A stretch of 16,682 bases of DNA, taken from assembly GCA_947479185.1 (NCBI GenBank), contig CANJYY010000013.1, positions 1 through 16,682 of the forward strand. Direction: 5' to 3'. The position numbers and the translations under genes are program-made. Shown here piece after piece: positions 7,713-15,216 of the stretch. The first letter of the stretch is position 1; each line of letters begins with the position of its first letter. This DNA comes from Caulobacteraceae bacterium. GTDB lineage: Bacteria; Pseudomonadota; Alphaproteobacteria; Caulobacterales; Caulobacteraceae. A model generated the notes under the pieces. The model had not been told where the DNA came from and did not search any database. It saw only the letters and a list, made by a program, of their open reading frames with translations.

Positions 7713-8465
7713 ATGGATTCCCTCCCCCTCAAGGACCGCATCGCCCTGGTCACCGGCGCGACCCGCGGCATCGGCTATCAGGCCGCGCTGGGCCTGGCCC
7801 GCGCCGGCGCCCATGTCATCGCGCTCGGCCGCACCCAGGGCGCGCTCGAGGCGCTCGACGACGAGATCTTCGCCGCTACGGGCAAGCACGCCACGCTTGC
7901 GCCGATCGACCTGAAGGAGCCCGACGGCCTCGACGCCCTGGGCGCGCACCTCTTCGAGCGGTTCGGCCGACTCGACGTGCTGGTCCATTCAGCGGCCATC
8001 CTCGGCGCCCTGACGCCGACCGGTCACATGGACATCAAGCGCTGGGACGACGTCGTCTCGGTCAACCTCACGGCCACCTGGCGGATCATCCGCTCGTTCG
8101 AGCCGCTTTTGCGGGCCTCTGACGCCGGTCGGGCGATCTTCCTGACCTCGGGTCGCGCGGTGCACCCCAAGGCCTTCTGGAGCGCCTACGCGGCGACCAA
8201 GGCCGGCATGGAGGCGCTGGTGCGCTGCTGGGCCGACGAAATGGAGGAGACGGCCATCCGCGCCGTGCTGCTCGACCCCAATACCATGCGCACGAAGATG
8301 CGGGCCGAGGCCTATCCTGGCGAGGATCCCGCCACCGTCACCGACCCGGCCGAGATCGCGCCTCTGCTGGTGCAACTTGCCCAGGCCGACCTCGGCCTGC
8401 CGGACAAGACGGTGCTGTTCAGCGAGTGGAAAGCGGCCGGCGGCGCGCTGCCGGCGAACGGCTAG
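7713..8465 (+). CDS. Short-chain dehydrogenase/reductase, substrate unknown
   Basis: This is a classical SDR of 250 residues with a Rossmann fold. The cofactor motif is TGATRGIG (residues 14-21). The active-site set is complete: Asn118 in VNLTA, Ser146 in LTSGR, Tyr159 and Lys163 in YAATK. HSAAILG takes the place of the usual NNAG motif. The residues after the second strand (ALGRTQGALEAL) have Arg rather than an acidic residue, which suggests NADP(H), but this is inference. The C-terminus has no targeting feature. AGAAG lies 6 bases before the ATG. It starts 9 bases after the symporter gene, so a joint role is possible, though nothing in the sequence names a substrate. Confidence 0.92.
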   Translation: MDSLPLKDRIALVTGATRGIGYQAALGLARAGAHVIALGRTQGALEALDDEIFAATGKHATLAPIDLKEPDGLDALGAHLFERFGRLDVLVHSAAILGALTPTGHMDIKRWDDVVSVNLTATWRIIRSFEPLLRASDAGRAIFLTSGRAVHPKAFWSAYAATKAGMEALVRCWADEMEETAIRAVLLDPNTMRTKMRAEAYPGEDPATVTDPAEIAPLLVQLAQADLGLPDKTVLFSEWKAAGGALPANG

Positions 8466-8485
8466 ACTTGGGACCGGCCAAGCTC

Positions 8486-8578
8486 TCCCTTGGGACTGCT
8501 TGCCCTGTCCCCTGGCTGCGGAGGTCAGAAAGACGGGGACAGGTTATCCAGTCCCAAGGGACAGGATAACCTGTCCCC
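8486..8578. repeat. Nested palindromic element, REP/RAYT-like, between convergent genes
   Basis: GGGGACAGGTTATCC (8535-8549) is perfectly inverted as GGATAACCTGTCCCC (8564-8578). TCCCTTGGGACTG (8486-8498) is perfectly inverted as CAGTCCCAAGGGA (8549-8561), inside the first palindrome, and CCTGTCCCC (8504-8512) also matches GGGGACAGG (8535-8543). Two competing folds are therefore possible. GGGGACAGG-type sequences are often seen next to REP-associated tyrosine transposases, so a non-autonomous mobile repeat is likely. Placed between the SDR and der stops, it could also end transcription from both sides. Confidence 0.7.
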
Positions 8579-8586
8579 TACCACTC

Positions 8587-10248
8587 CTACGACTTCTTCC
8601 CGGTCCGGGTCGTCGGCCGGGGCGGACGGCCCTTCACGGAGCCGCCGCCGCGCAGCTTCTGGATGCCCGGGCGCGAGCCCTTGGCGCCCTTGGCCTTGGT
8701 GAACTTCAGGGCCACGGCGGCGCGGGCCTTGGCGGCCTTGACCCCGGTCAGCTTGACCACCGTCTTCTTGACCGGCTTGGGCTTCTCGACGCCCGCCTCG
8801 GCATTGGCGATCTCCTCGGCGCGGGCGGCCTTGGCCTCGGCGGCGAGCGCCATGGCCTTTTCCTTCTTGATCAGACCACCCGCCTGGTAGGACGGCGCCC
8901 CGCCCTTGGCCTCGCCCTCGGCGTAGGGGTTCTTGTTGCTCTTCAGCGTCAGCCGGATCGGCACGCCGGGCAGGTCGAAGCTCTCGCGCATCGAGTTGAC
9001 GAGGTAGCGGCGATACTGCTCTGGCATCTGCTCGGCGCGGCTGGAGAACAGCACGAACGTCGGCGGACGAGCCTTGGTCTGGGCCATGTACTTCGGCTTG
9101 ATGCGCTTTCCGCCGACGGCGGGCGGCGGGTGCCGCTGGATAGCCATGGCCAGCCAGTCGTTGAGGTCGCGGGTCTTCACCTTGGTCGACCAGTTCTCAT
9201 AGACCTTGGCCAGGGCCGGCATCAGCCGCTCGACGCCGCGGCCGGTCTCGGCCGACAGCGCGACGACGGGCGTGCCGCGGACCTGCGGCAGCATGCGCTC
9301 GGCATGTTCCTGGAAGGCCTTGAGCCGCGCCTGCGGGTCCTCGACGAGGTCCCACTTGGCCAGCACGAACACCAGGGCCCGCCCTTCCCGCTCGACCAGG
9401 TCGGCGATCTGCAGGTCCTGGATCTCGAACGGGTGGGTGGCGTCCATCACCAGCAGCACGACTTCGGCGAAGGTGATGGCGCGGATCGAGTCGGAGGTGG
9501 AGAGCTTCTCGAGCTTCTCCTGGACCTTGGCCTTGCGGCGCAGGCCGGCGGTGTCGACCAGGCGGATCTTGCGGTCGTTCCATTCCCATTCGACGGAGAT
9601 GGCGTCGCGGGTGATGCCGGCTTCCGGGCCGGTCAGCATGCGGTCCTCGCCGATCAGGCGGTTGACCAGGGTCGACTTGCCAGCGTTGGGGCGACCGACG
9701 ATGGCGATCAGGATCGGCTTGTCGGAGGAGTCCTCCTCTTCCTGGAAGCCGATCTCCGCGTCATAGCCGGCCAGCAGCGCATAGAGATCGGCCATGCCCT
9801 CGCCGTGCTCGCCCGAAATCGCAAGCGGCTCGCCGAAGCCGAGCGACCAGGCCTCGGCGATGCCGGTGTCGCCGGCGCGGCCCTCGGCCTTGTTGGCGGC
9901 GAGGATCACCGGCCGCTGATAGCGGCGCAGGATGCCGGCGAAGATCTCGTCGCCCGGGGTGATGCCCTCGCGGGCGTCGACCAGGAACAGCACCACGTCC
10001 GCTTCCTGGATGGCCAGTTCGGTCTGGGCGCGCATGCGCGCTTCCAGGCTGTCGTCGTCGACGTCCTCGAAGCCGGCCGTGTCGATCAGGATCAGGTCGA
10101 GGTCGCCCAAGCTGCCGCTGGCGAAGCGGCGGTCGCGGGTGACGCCGGGCCGGTCGTCGACGATGGCGAGCTTCTTGCCGGCCAGCCGGTTGAACAGCGT
10201 GGACTTGCCGACGTTCGGCCTGCCGACGATGGCGAGTTTGAGGGGCAT
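8587..10248 (-). CDS. der: Ribosome-assembly GTPase Der (EngA)
   Basis: Der has two GTPase domains in tandem plus a KH-like domain and is needed for large ribosomal subunit assembly. Domain 1 has GRPNVGKST (Lys15), [12 protein letters not shown] and NKAE; domain 2 has GRPNAGKST (Lys191), [12 protein letters not shown] and AKWD (297-300). The KH-like domain ends with [10 protein letters not shown] near residue 440. The protein has 553 residues against about 490 in E. coli: some 100 extra C-terminal residues are rich in Lys and Ala and end RTGKKS. The G4 motif of domain 2 is AKWD where NKWD is expected. The ATG at 10248 has AAGAAG 5 bases before it. It follows bamB after 115 bases with two hairpins between. 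Confidence 0.96.
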   Translation of the reverse strand: MPLKLAIVGRPNVGKSTLFNRLAGKKLAIVDDRPGVTRDRRFASGSLGDLDLILIDTAGFEDVDDDSLEARMRAQTELAIQEADVVLFLVDAREGITPGDEIFAGILRRYQRPVILAANKAEGRAGDTGIAEAWSLGFGEPLAISGEHGEGMADLYALLAGYDAEIGFQEEEDSSDKPILIAIVGRPNAGKSTLVNRLIGEDRMLTGPEAGITRDAISVEWEWNDRKIRLVDTAGLRRKAKVQEKLEKLSTSDSIRAITFAEVVLLVMDATHPFEIQDLQIADLVEREGRALVFVLAKWDLVEDPQARLKAFQEHAERMLPQVRGTPVVALSAETGRGVERLMPALAKVYENWSTKVKTRDLNDWLAMAIQRHPPPAVGGKRIKPKYMAQTKARPPTFVLFSSRAEQMPEQYRRYLVNSMRESFDLPGVPIRLTLKSNKNPYAEGEAKGGAPSYQAGGLIKKEKAMALAAEAKAARAEEIANAEAGVEKPKPVKKTVVKLTGVKAAKARAAVALKFTKAKGAKGSRPGIQKLRGGGSVKGRPPRPTTRTGKKS

Positions 10249-10269
10249 GCGGACTTCTTAAACGACTTC

Positions 10270-10296
10270 GACCGCGCCCCGGAGTGGAACGCGGTC
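10270..10296. other. Inverted repeat in the der leader
   Basis: GACCGCG (10270-10276) and CGCGGTC (10290-10296) form a 7-bp stem with a 13-base loop, 22 bases before the der start. On the - strand GCTATCCT (10306-10299) just upstream resembles a Caulobacter -10 element, but no -35 was found. A leader hairpin or a chance palindrome are both possible. Confidence 0.3.
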
Positions 10297-10326
10297 ACAG
10301 GATAGCAGACACGGCGAAGAATGGGC

Positions 10327-10349
10327 GGCGCGGCCTGCGGGGCCGCGCC
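10327..10349 (-). terminator. GC-rich hairpin after bamB
   Basis: GGCGCGGCC (10327-10335) and GGCCGCGCC (10341-10349) form a perfect 9-bp stem with a 5-base loop, 14 bases beyond the bamB stop. The sequence after it on the - strand (GCCCATTCTTC) has only a weak T-run, so termination would be partial. It may set different der and bamB levels. Confidence 0.5.
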
Positions 10350-10363
10350 AATACCACAGAAAG

Positions 10364-11734
10364 CTAGCGGATCGCCACCAGTTCGCCCTTGTCGGTGACG
10401 ACATAGATCATGCCGTTGACCGCGACGGGCGATGTCAGCACCGGCGCCCCGATCTTCAGGGTCTTGAGAATGTCGCCGGTCTTGGGGTTCAGGGCGATGG
10501 CGCGTCCGTCGGTGGAGACAACCACCAGCCGGTCGGAAGCCAGCACCGGGCCGCTGAACAGGGCGCGGTCCTTGCTCTTCTTCACCCCGGCGTTCAGGTC
10601 CTTGATCCAGTAGACCTGACCGCTTTCACGCGAGGCGCAGATCACTTCGCCGGCCTGGGAGATGACATAGACCACGTCGCCGGCGGGCAGCGGCGTGTCG
10701 ATCGAGGCGATCGGCAGAGACCAGCGGGCCTGGCCCGTGCGCAGGTCCGTCGAGGCGAAGATGCCGCCATGGCTGGCGGCGTAGACGTCGCCCTGGTGGA
10801 TCACCGGCCGGCCGGCCACGTCACGGATCTCGGACAGGGCGGTGGTGCGGCTGGCCTTGGACAGGGTGCTGTTCCACAGGTCGTTGCCGTTGGCCGTGCT
10901 CAGGGCGACGACCTCGCCCGAGGCGAAGGCGGCGACCACGGTGCTGCCCGACAGCGCGGGGCTGGGCGAGGACAGGATGCGGGCCGGTTCGACCAGCGCC
11001 TGGTAGGTCCAGCCCGGCGTGCCCGAAGCGGTGTCATAGGTCAGCAGCTCGTTGTCGGTGCTGACGACGAACATGCGGCCGTGGCTGACGACCGGCGCGC
11101 CGTGGATCGGCGAGTCGGTCTTGTGCGTCCAGCCGACCGCGCCGGTGGCGGCGTCGAGCTGGGCGACGACCCGGAAACCGGACGAGACGTAGAGCTTGCC
11201 GTCGGCGAAGGCGATGCCGCCGCCGAAGCCGTCCTTGTCGCGCTTGGTGCGCGGGCGGAACGACTTCTTCCAGACGATGGCCCCGGTCTGGGCGTCGATC
11301 GCGGCGACGTCGGTCGCGGCGTCCATCACATAGGCGCGGCCGCCGGCGATGATCGGGCCGGTGGTGATGTGCGCGGCGCGGTCTGACCCCTTGCCGAAGC
11401 CGCGACGCCAGGCGATCTCGAACTCAGGCGCGGCCTGCACGTTCTCGACGTTGAACTCGCCCAGGCCGCCCGGCTGCGGCCATTCGGCCTGCGGCAGCGC
11501 GGGGGGGATGAAGAAGTCGGCGCCCTTGAGCGCTTCGGCCGCCTCGACCCGCTGGTCGAAGGCGATGATCGAGATGCGGCGGCCGTCGCCGGCCACTTCC
11601 TGCGGCTTGTCCTTCTTGGCGAAGGACGGAACGAGCCTGCCGGCCGCGTCGCCGACCGCGCCCACGGTGGAGCAGCCGCCGAGCGCCATCGCGCCGGCGA
11701 AGAGAACGGCGACGCCGACGTTACGCGAGATCAT
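10364..11734 (-). CDS. bamB: Outer-membrane assembly lipoprotein BamB (PQQ-like beta-propeller)
   Basis: BamB is the propeller lipoprotein of the complex that inserts beta-barrel proteins into the outer membrane. The 456-residue protein starts with a signal peptide and lipobox MALGGC; Cys21 would be lipidated, and Ser22 at +2 fits outer-membrane sorting. At least seven propeller repeats are visible from residue 120 on, each of the kind G-x-(L/V)-Y-V...A-x-(D/N)-x-x-T-G-x-x-x-W, for example AAIDAQTGAIVWKKSF and VALSTANGNDLWNSTL. The order YfgM-like, BamB, Der is the same as in E. coli and supports BamB over other PQQ-repeat proteins. Its ATG overlaps the stop of the upstream gene by 4 bases. 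Confidence 0.92.
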   Translation of the reverse strand: MISRNVGVAVLFAGAMALGGCSTVGAVGDAAGRLVPSFAKKDKPQEVAGDGRRISIIAFDQRVEAAEALKGADFFIPPALPQAEWPQPGGLGEFNVENVQAAPEFEIAWRRGFGKGSDRAAHITTGPIIAGGRAYVMDAATDVAAIDAQTGAIVWKKSFRPRTKRDKDGFGGGIAFADGKLYVSSGFRVVAQLDAATGAVGWTHKTDSPIHGAPVVSHGRMFVVSTDNELLTYDTASGTPGWTYQALVEPARILSSPSPALSGSTVVAAFASGEVVALSTANGNDLWNSTLSKASRTTALSEIRDVAGRPVIHQGDVYAASHGGIFASTDLRTGQARWSLPIASIDTPLPAGDVVYVISQAGEVICASRESGQVYWIKDLNAGVKKSKDRALFSGPVLASDRLVVVSTDGRAIALNPKTGDILKTLKIGAPVLTSPVAVNGMIYVVTDKGELVAIR

Positions 11735-12492
11735 TGAGGAGTTCCCTGGGCTTGCGGACCGCCGGGACCCATCAGGCCCCCCGGCATTTGCGGAGGCGGC
11801 GGCGGCAGAAGGGCGGCGGCCCTGGCGGCGGCCGGAATGGCGCCGGCCGAACCGGAGTCGATGAGGGAGATGGCGGCCTGGGACCGGCGGCGCATGCCGT
11901 CGGTCGCGCCCAGCACCTGCGACAGATAGGTGAAGTCGGCCTTGGCCTCGGCGGGCTTGCCGGCCATCAGCTTGGCGAAGGCCAGCGCCTCGCGCGCCGG
12001 AAGGCGATAGGGACGATTCTCTTCCATCAACGGGGTCAGCCTGCCCTCAAGATCCTTGTAGGGAGCGGTATCCAGAAGCGCCAAGGCGGATTTGAGGCGC
12101 GCCAGATCGCCGAGCACGGGGTCGCTGGCGGCCTTGGCCGCCTCGTCCCACAGCTTGACGGCCTCGTCGGGCTTGTCCGCTTCCATGCGCATGCCGCCCT
12201 GGGCCATCAGGGCCAGCGCGCGGTAGCCCTTGGCGGGAGACTTGGCGACCTCGCCGAACTTGGCGTAGGCGCCGGAGGTGTCGCCCTGCGAACTGGCCTC
12301 AAGCGCGGCCATGTAGGTTTCCGAGGCCTTGTCGGCCTGGGACTTCGAATAGGAATCCCAGCCCCAGAAGGCGAGCGCCGCGATCAGGGCCGCCGCACCG
12401 ACGCCCAGGGCCCAGGGCAGGGCCTTCATCGCCAGGCTGCGATACCGCTCGGAGCGGATCTGGTCCTCGACTTCTTCAAAAACATCGACCAC
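11731..12492 (-). CDS. YfgM-like membrane-anchored TPR protein
   Basis: The 253-residue protein has a short cytoplasmic N-terminus (VDVFEEVEDQIRSERYR), one membrane helix (about 24-45) and a periplasmic alpha-helical part with TPR-like repeats (about 55-215), then a Pro/Gly-rich tail (PPPPPQMPGG). This is the layout of the YfgM/TPR_21 family; E. coli YfgM works near the Sec translocon and periplasmic chaperones. The start is a GTG at 12492: no ATG or TTG lies between it and an in-frame TAG upstream, GGAG sits 9 bases before it, and the conserved FEEVE-x-x-RSERYR stretch must be included. It is translationally coupled to bamB through ATGA. A Caulobacter-type promoter precedes it. Confidence 0.88.
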   Translation of the reverse strand: MVDVFEEVEDQIRSERYRSLAMKALPWALGVGAAALIAALAFWGWDSYSKSQADKASETYMAALEASSQGDTSGAYAKFGEVAKSPAKGYRALALMAQGGMRMEADKPDEAVKLWDEAAKAASDPVLGDLARLKSALALLDTAPYKDLEGRLTPLMEENRPYRLPAREALAFAKLMAGKPAEAKADFTYLSQVLGATDGMRRRSQAAISLIDSGSAGAIPAAARAAALLPPPPPQMPGGLMGPGGPQAQGTPQ

Positions 12493-12533
12493 GAACGGGC
12501 GCTCCGCGAAATCCGCTGATTGAGGCTGCGGAA

Positions 12534-12560
12534 CCTATAGGGTGAGCCGCGCCGCTGCAA
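12534..12560 (-). promoter_or_regulatory. Caulobacter-type promoter for the yfgM-like gene and bamB
   Basis: On the - strand TTGCAGC (12560-12554) and CCTATAGG (12541-12534) are 12 bases apart. The housekeeping consensus reported for Caulobacter is TTGACGS, 10-14 bases, GCTANAWC. The spacing fits, the -10 matches well and the -35 is moderate. The start of transcription would give a leader of about 35 bases before the GTG at 12492. A small CGCCGC/GCGGCG hairpin (12550-12567) overlaps the -35 and might belong to the end of panB. Confidence 0.5.
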
Positions 12561-12581
12561 CGCGGCGTGACGCCGAGGTCC

Positions 12582-13409
12582 TCAGGACTTCTTCGAGAAA
12601 TAGGTCTCCGCCTCGCCCGGGAAGGTCCGGGCGCGGACGTCGTCGGCGTAGGACCGGGCGGCGGCGGCGATTTCGCCCTTCAGGTCGGCGTAGCGGCGGA
12701 CGAATTTCGGGGTCCAGTCGAACAGGCCGAGCATGTCGTCGGTGACGAGGATCTGGCCGTCGCAGCCGGCGCTGGCGCCGATGCCGATGGTCGGCGGGGC
12801 GATGGCGGCGGTGATGTCGCGGGCCAGCGGCTCGGCGACTCCCTCGACGACCACGGCGAAGGCCCCGGCGTCGGCCGTGGCCTGGGCCTCGGCGAGGATG
12901 CGCGCGCGCTCGTCCTCCGTACGGCCCTTGGCCTTGAAGCCGCCGTCGACCAGCACCGCCTGGGGCCGCAGGCCGACATGGCCCATGACCGGGATGCCCC
13001 GCTTGACCAGGTAGTCGATGGTCTCGGGCACCGTCGGGCCGCTTTCGACCTTCACGGCCTGGCAGCCGGTCTCCTTCATGATCCGGGCGGCGTTGGCGTA
13101 GGCCTCTTCCTTCGAACCCTCGTAGGAGCCGAACGGCATATCGACCACGACCATCGCCCGGCGCGACCCGCGCATGACCGCCTGGCCGTGCAGGATCATC
13201 ATCTCCAGCGTCACGCCGACGGTGTTGGGCAGGCCGTGCACGACCATCCCGACCGAGTCGCCGACCAGCAGCAGGTCGCAGGCCTCATCGAGGATCGCGG
13301 CGACCGGCGCGGTGTAGGCGGTCAGGCTGACGATGGGCACGCCGCCCTTGCGGGCGGCGATATCCGGCGCGGCGAGGCGGCGGACGGTCTCTTCACGATG
13401 GGCGGACAG
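12582..13409 (-). CDS. panB: 3-methyl-2-oxobutanoate hydroxymethyltransferase, probable CTG start
   Basis: PanB adds a hydroxymethyl group from methylene-tetrahydrofolate to 2-oxoisovalerate, the first step of pantothenate and CoA synthesis. Family motifs are all present: VGDSVG (Asp51), [30 protein letters not shown] with the presumed catalytic Glu189, and [15 protein letters not shown]. The homologous region extends upstream of the first GTG (13340) as [23 protein letters not shown]. No ATG, GTG or TTG lies in this part; CTG at 13409 follows a perfect AGGAGG by 5 bases and gives [12 protein letters not shown] and 275 residues, a normal length. It begins 16 bases after the stop of the putative anti-sigma gene, so module B may be transcribed into panB. 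Confidence 0.93.
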   Translation of the reverse strand: MSAHREETVRRLAAPDIAARKGGVPIVSLTAYTAPVAAILDEACDLLLVGDSVGMVVHGLPNTVGVTLEMMILHGQAVMRGSRRAMVVVDMPFGSYEGSKEEAYANAARIMKETGCQAVKVESGPTVPETIDYLVKRGIPVMGHVGLRPQAVLVDGGFKAKGRTEDERARILAEAQATADAGAFAVVVEGVAEPLARDITAAIAPPTIGIGASAGCDGQILVTDDMLGLFDWTPKFVRRYADLKGEIAAAARSYADDVRARTFPGEAETYFSKKS

Positions 13410-13414
13410 GACGG

Positions 13415-13420
13415 CCTCCT
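13415..13420 (-). promoter_or_regulatory. Ribosome binding site that decides the panB start
   Basis: AGGAGG on the - strand, 5 bases before CTG at 13409-13407. No other start codon lies within reach in any frame that continues into panB. This points to a CTG start. Confidence 0.6.
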
Positions 13421-13425
13421 GCGGA

Positions 13426-13809
13426 TTACTGGAACTCTTCCACCGCGCGGGTCACGGCGAACGCAAGCGCCATAACACCCAGAGCCGCCGCCAGCCACAG
13501 GGCCTCGCCGCCGAACGGCAGGGCCGAGATGTTCTCGCCGGTGCGGACCAGGCCGTTGACGCTGCTGGTGAAGGCCACGGCGTTGCGCTGGGTGGCCTCG
13601 CCGGCGTCGAACAGCATGCGCGAGCCGAGCAGCTGGCTGACCCCGACCAGGCCGGCCACGAGGCCCGCGACGCCGATGCCAACCTGACGCAGGTTCCAGC
13701 CGCGGTCGAGGCGCATCTCGACCAGCCGGGCAAAGGCCTCGGCGTCGTGCATGACCGGGGGTTCGTTGAACAGCCGGTCCAGCCGCATCTCGAAATCGAG
13801 CTCAGGCAT
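13426..13809 (-). CDS. Two-helix membrane protein, putative anti-sigma factor (module B)
   Basis: The 127-residue protein has an N-terminal cytoplasmic part of about 42 residues with [19 protein letters not shown], then two hydrophobic segments (about 43-62 and 101-119). It does not match a named family that I recognise, and no zinc-binding HxxxCxxC motif is present. The role is inferred from position: its ATG (13809) lies inside the end of the sigma gene (8-base overlap), the usual arrangement of sigma and anti-sigma genes. GGGGAG lies 8 bases before this ATG; a longer frame from 13920 would run through the sigma gene. The stretch E-x-P-V-x5-A-F-x3-V-x2-R-x2-R before the first helix is shared with the protein at 14917-15216. 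Confidence 0.75.
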   Translation of the reverse strand: MPELDFEMRLDRLFNEPPVMHDAEAFARLVEMRLDRGWNLRQVGIGVAGLVAGLVGVSQLLGSRMLFDAGEATQRNAVAFTSSVNGLVRTGENISALPFGGEALWLAAALGVMALAFAVTRAVEEFQ

Positions 13810-14380
13810 GACCTTCTCTCCCCGCCGGTTCGCCGTGCGCGCCTTCAGGCGGCGCAAGTCGGAGCCGGAGTTTATCCAGACCACGTTTGACATGGGATTT
13901 GACCGTTCCCAGAGGCGCATTCAAGGCCTCGGCTGCTTCGGCATGCGAGACGCCCGCTCCGTAACAGAGCGACACGCACATCCGTTCCGCGGGCGACAGC
14001 GTCTTCATCGCCTCATCCAGGTCGATGCGGGCGGCCGCGGACGCCTCCCCGCCGTGTCCGTCCTCGATGTCCTCGGCCTCGACATCGAAACGCGACTCCT
14101 TGCGCCAGCGGCGCACATAGAGCCTCGCCGCGATCTTGCGGACCCAGGCCGAGAAGGTGCCCTCGCCGCGAAACTCCGAGACACGCTCGAAGGCCGCGAG
14201 AAAGGCGTCCTGCGCGATGTCATCGGCCAGCGACGGCTCGGCGCCCATGCGCCGCAGCAGTCCCCGGACCGCCGAGCCATGTCGGCGAACCAGTTCGCCA
14301 AAGGCCGGCCGGTCGCCCGCCGCCGCAAGGGCGGCAAGCTCGACATCATGCAGACTGGCGGGTGTTCTGACCCCGGCCAT
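13802..14380 (-). CDS. ECF RNA polymerase sigma factor (module B)
   Basis: The 192-residue protein has the two-domain form of ECF sigma factors. Region 2 covers about residues 25-95 with ADDIAQDAFLAAF (-10 recognition and core binding) and FSAWVRKIAARLYVRRWRK. An acidic linker (about 99-120, EAEDIEDGHGGE) is followed by region 4 (about 122-172) with the helix-turn-helix SHAEAAEALNAPLGTVKSH. The start at 14380 has GGGGAG 9 bases before it and is 29 bases after the DUF6249-like gene. It overlaps the putative anti-sigma gene by 8 bases. Its region 4 is close to that of the sigma factor at 15213-15725 (both S-H-x-E-A-A-E-A-L), which suggests common origin. The ECF subgroup cannot be set from reading alone. 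Confidence 0.94.
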   Translation of the reverse strand: MAGVRTPASLHDVELAALAAAGDRPAFGELVRRHGSAVRGLLRRMGAEPSLADDIAQDAFLAAFERVSEFRGEGTFSAWVRKIAARLYVRRWRKESRFDVEAEDIEDGHGGEASAAARIDLDEAMKTLSPAERMCVSLCYGAGVSHAEAAEALNAPLGTVKSHVKRGLDKLRLRLAPPEGAHGEPAGREGHA

Positions 14381-14409
14381 GGTGGTGCGCTCCCCTTGCC
14401 CTGATGCGA

Positions 14410-14802
14410 TCAGGGTTGCCTGGCTTTGTTGGGGTTGAAGAAGCTCAGGGCGATGTAGGCCAGGCCGATGACCGCCGGGATCGAGGCGATGCCGAGCATC
14501 GGATGGAAGGCCTCCGCTTCCTCGTAGCCGATCATGAAGCCGAAGGCGCCGATGCCGGCGCCGACCGCCAGCCAGATGATGCCGGTGCGGATGTCGCTCA
14601 GCGAGGTCGGGGCGACCTTCACGTTCCGGGTCATGGCGTCAATCATCTCGGGCGGCAGCGGCTGGCCCTTCTCGATGGCGGCGCGCAGCGTGGCCTGCAT
14701 TTCGCGGCGTTCGCGGCTCTTCAGAATGGCCGGAACAACGACGATGGCGATGACCATGATGAATGGCATGCTCACGGCGACGAGCGGAATGAGGTCTTCC
14801 AT
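14410..14802 (-). CDS. DUF6249-like small membrane protein (module B)
   Basis: The 130-residue protein has one hydrophobic segment at the N-terminus (about 6-27), a cytoplasmic loop of about 45 residues (KSRERREMQATLRAAIEKGQ), and a pair of helices at the C-terminus (about 73-92 and 101-121). It resembles DUF6249 proteins, whose function is unknown. The loop carries Gly46, Pro50 and Asp55, at the same spacing as the membrane proteins that open module A. The ATG has AGGAGG 5 bases before it. It is the first gene of the module B operon, upstream of the sigma gene, which suggests that it takes part in sensing or in controlling that sigma factor, but this is inference. Confidence 0.85.
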   Translation of the reverse strand: MEDLIPLVAVSMPFIMVIAIVVVPAILKSRERREMQATLRAAIEKGQPLPPEMIDAMTRNVKVAPTSLSDIRTGIIWLAVGAGIGAFGFMIGYEEAEAFHPMLGIASIPAVIGLAYIALSFFNPNKARQP

Positions 14803-14849
14803 GAAACCCTCCTTTGATCTTGGGCGAAGCGTCGTTGCGTTCGCCTTCT

Positions 14850-14878
14850 GACTAGGTAGAGGCGCCGGCGGGGGTCAA
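14850..14878 (-). promoter_or_regulatory. Candidate promoter for module B
   Basis: On the - strand TTGACC (14878-14873) and CTAGTC (14855-14850) are 17 bases apart, or TTGACCC and CCTAGTCA 15 bases apart when read against the Caulobacter consensus. The leader to the ATG at 14802 would be about 40 bases. No clear GGAAC-type ECF -35 was found in 14803-14916, so self-activation by the sigma factor is not evident. Confidence 0.3.
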
Positions 14879-14916
14879 CGGATGCGGACCGGCGGATGAA
14901 ATCTTCGTAACGCGGA

Positions 14917-15216
14917 TCAGGACCGGGCGCGGCCCGGCTCCAGGCTGGCGGTGAACAGCACGAACGCCGCCGTCAGGGTCAGCAGCACGGCCGCGGGCAG
15001 CAGCAGCCGGGCCAGGGGTTCAAGCACCGCGCTGAGCGCCGGGGCGCAGGCCCACAGCGCTACCGCCGCCACCGCGGCGAACACGCCGCTGGTGGCCAGT
15101 CGCAGGACGAACTCCCGCCGCGCCACCCGCCGCATCACCGCGACGGAGAAGGCCGGGTCCCGCGCCGGAACCGGCGCTTCGGCGAGAAAGGCCGCAAGGC
15201 GTTGTTCGGCCGTCAT
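14917..15216 (-). CDS. Two-helix membrane protein, putative anti-sigma factor (module A)
   Basis: The 99-residue protein has a cytoplasmic N-terminus of about 35 residues (MTAEQRLAAFLAEAPVPARD) and two long hydrophobic segments (about 38-58 and 68-90), ending in a short Arg-rich tail. Its ATG overlaps the sigma stop in ATGA, so the two are coupled in translation. No zinc-binding anti-sigma motif is present. The membrane-proximal pattern E-x-P-V-x5-A-F-x3-V-x2-R-x2-R aligns without gaps with the protein at 13426-13809. The anti-sigma role is inferred from this coupling and from the layout, not from a recognised domain. Confidence 0.78.
   Translation of the reverse strand: MTAEQRLAAFLAEAPVPARDPAFSVAVMRRVARREFVLRLATSGVFAAVAAVALWACAPALSAVLEPLARLLLPAAVLLTLTAAFVLFTASLEPGRARS

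Noticed and set aside
8377..10305. A 642-codon open frame on the + strand opposite der
   Set aside because: Antisense shadow of der: der has full GTPase motifs, while this frame is low in complexity (Gly, Leu, Asp, His rich) with no recognisable domain, as expected opposite a GC-rich gene.
13338..13340. GTG as start of panB
   Set aside because: It would remove the conserved [14 protein letters not shown] part and has no ribosome binding site at a proper distance.
12567..13475. Open frame on the + strand opposite panB
   Set aside because: Compositionally biased, no domain, and panB on the other strand has all family motifs.
13810..13920. Longer start for the module B putative anti-sigma protein
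   Set aside because: It would lie wholly inside the sigma gene; the ATG at 13809 has a good ribosome binding site and the usual short overlap.
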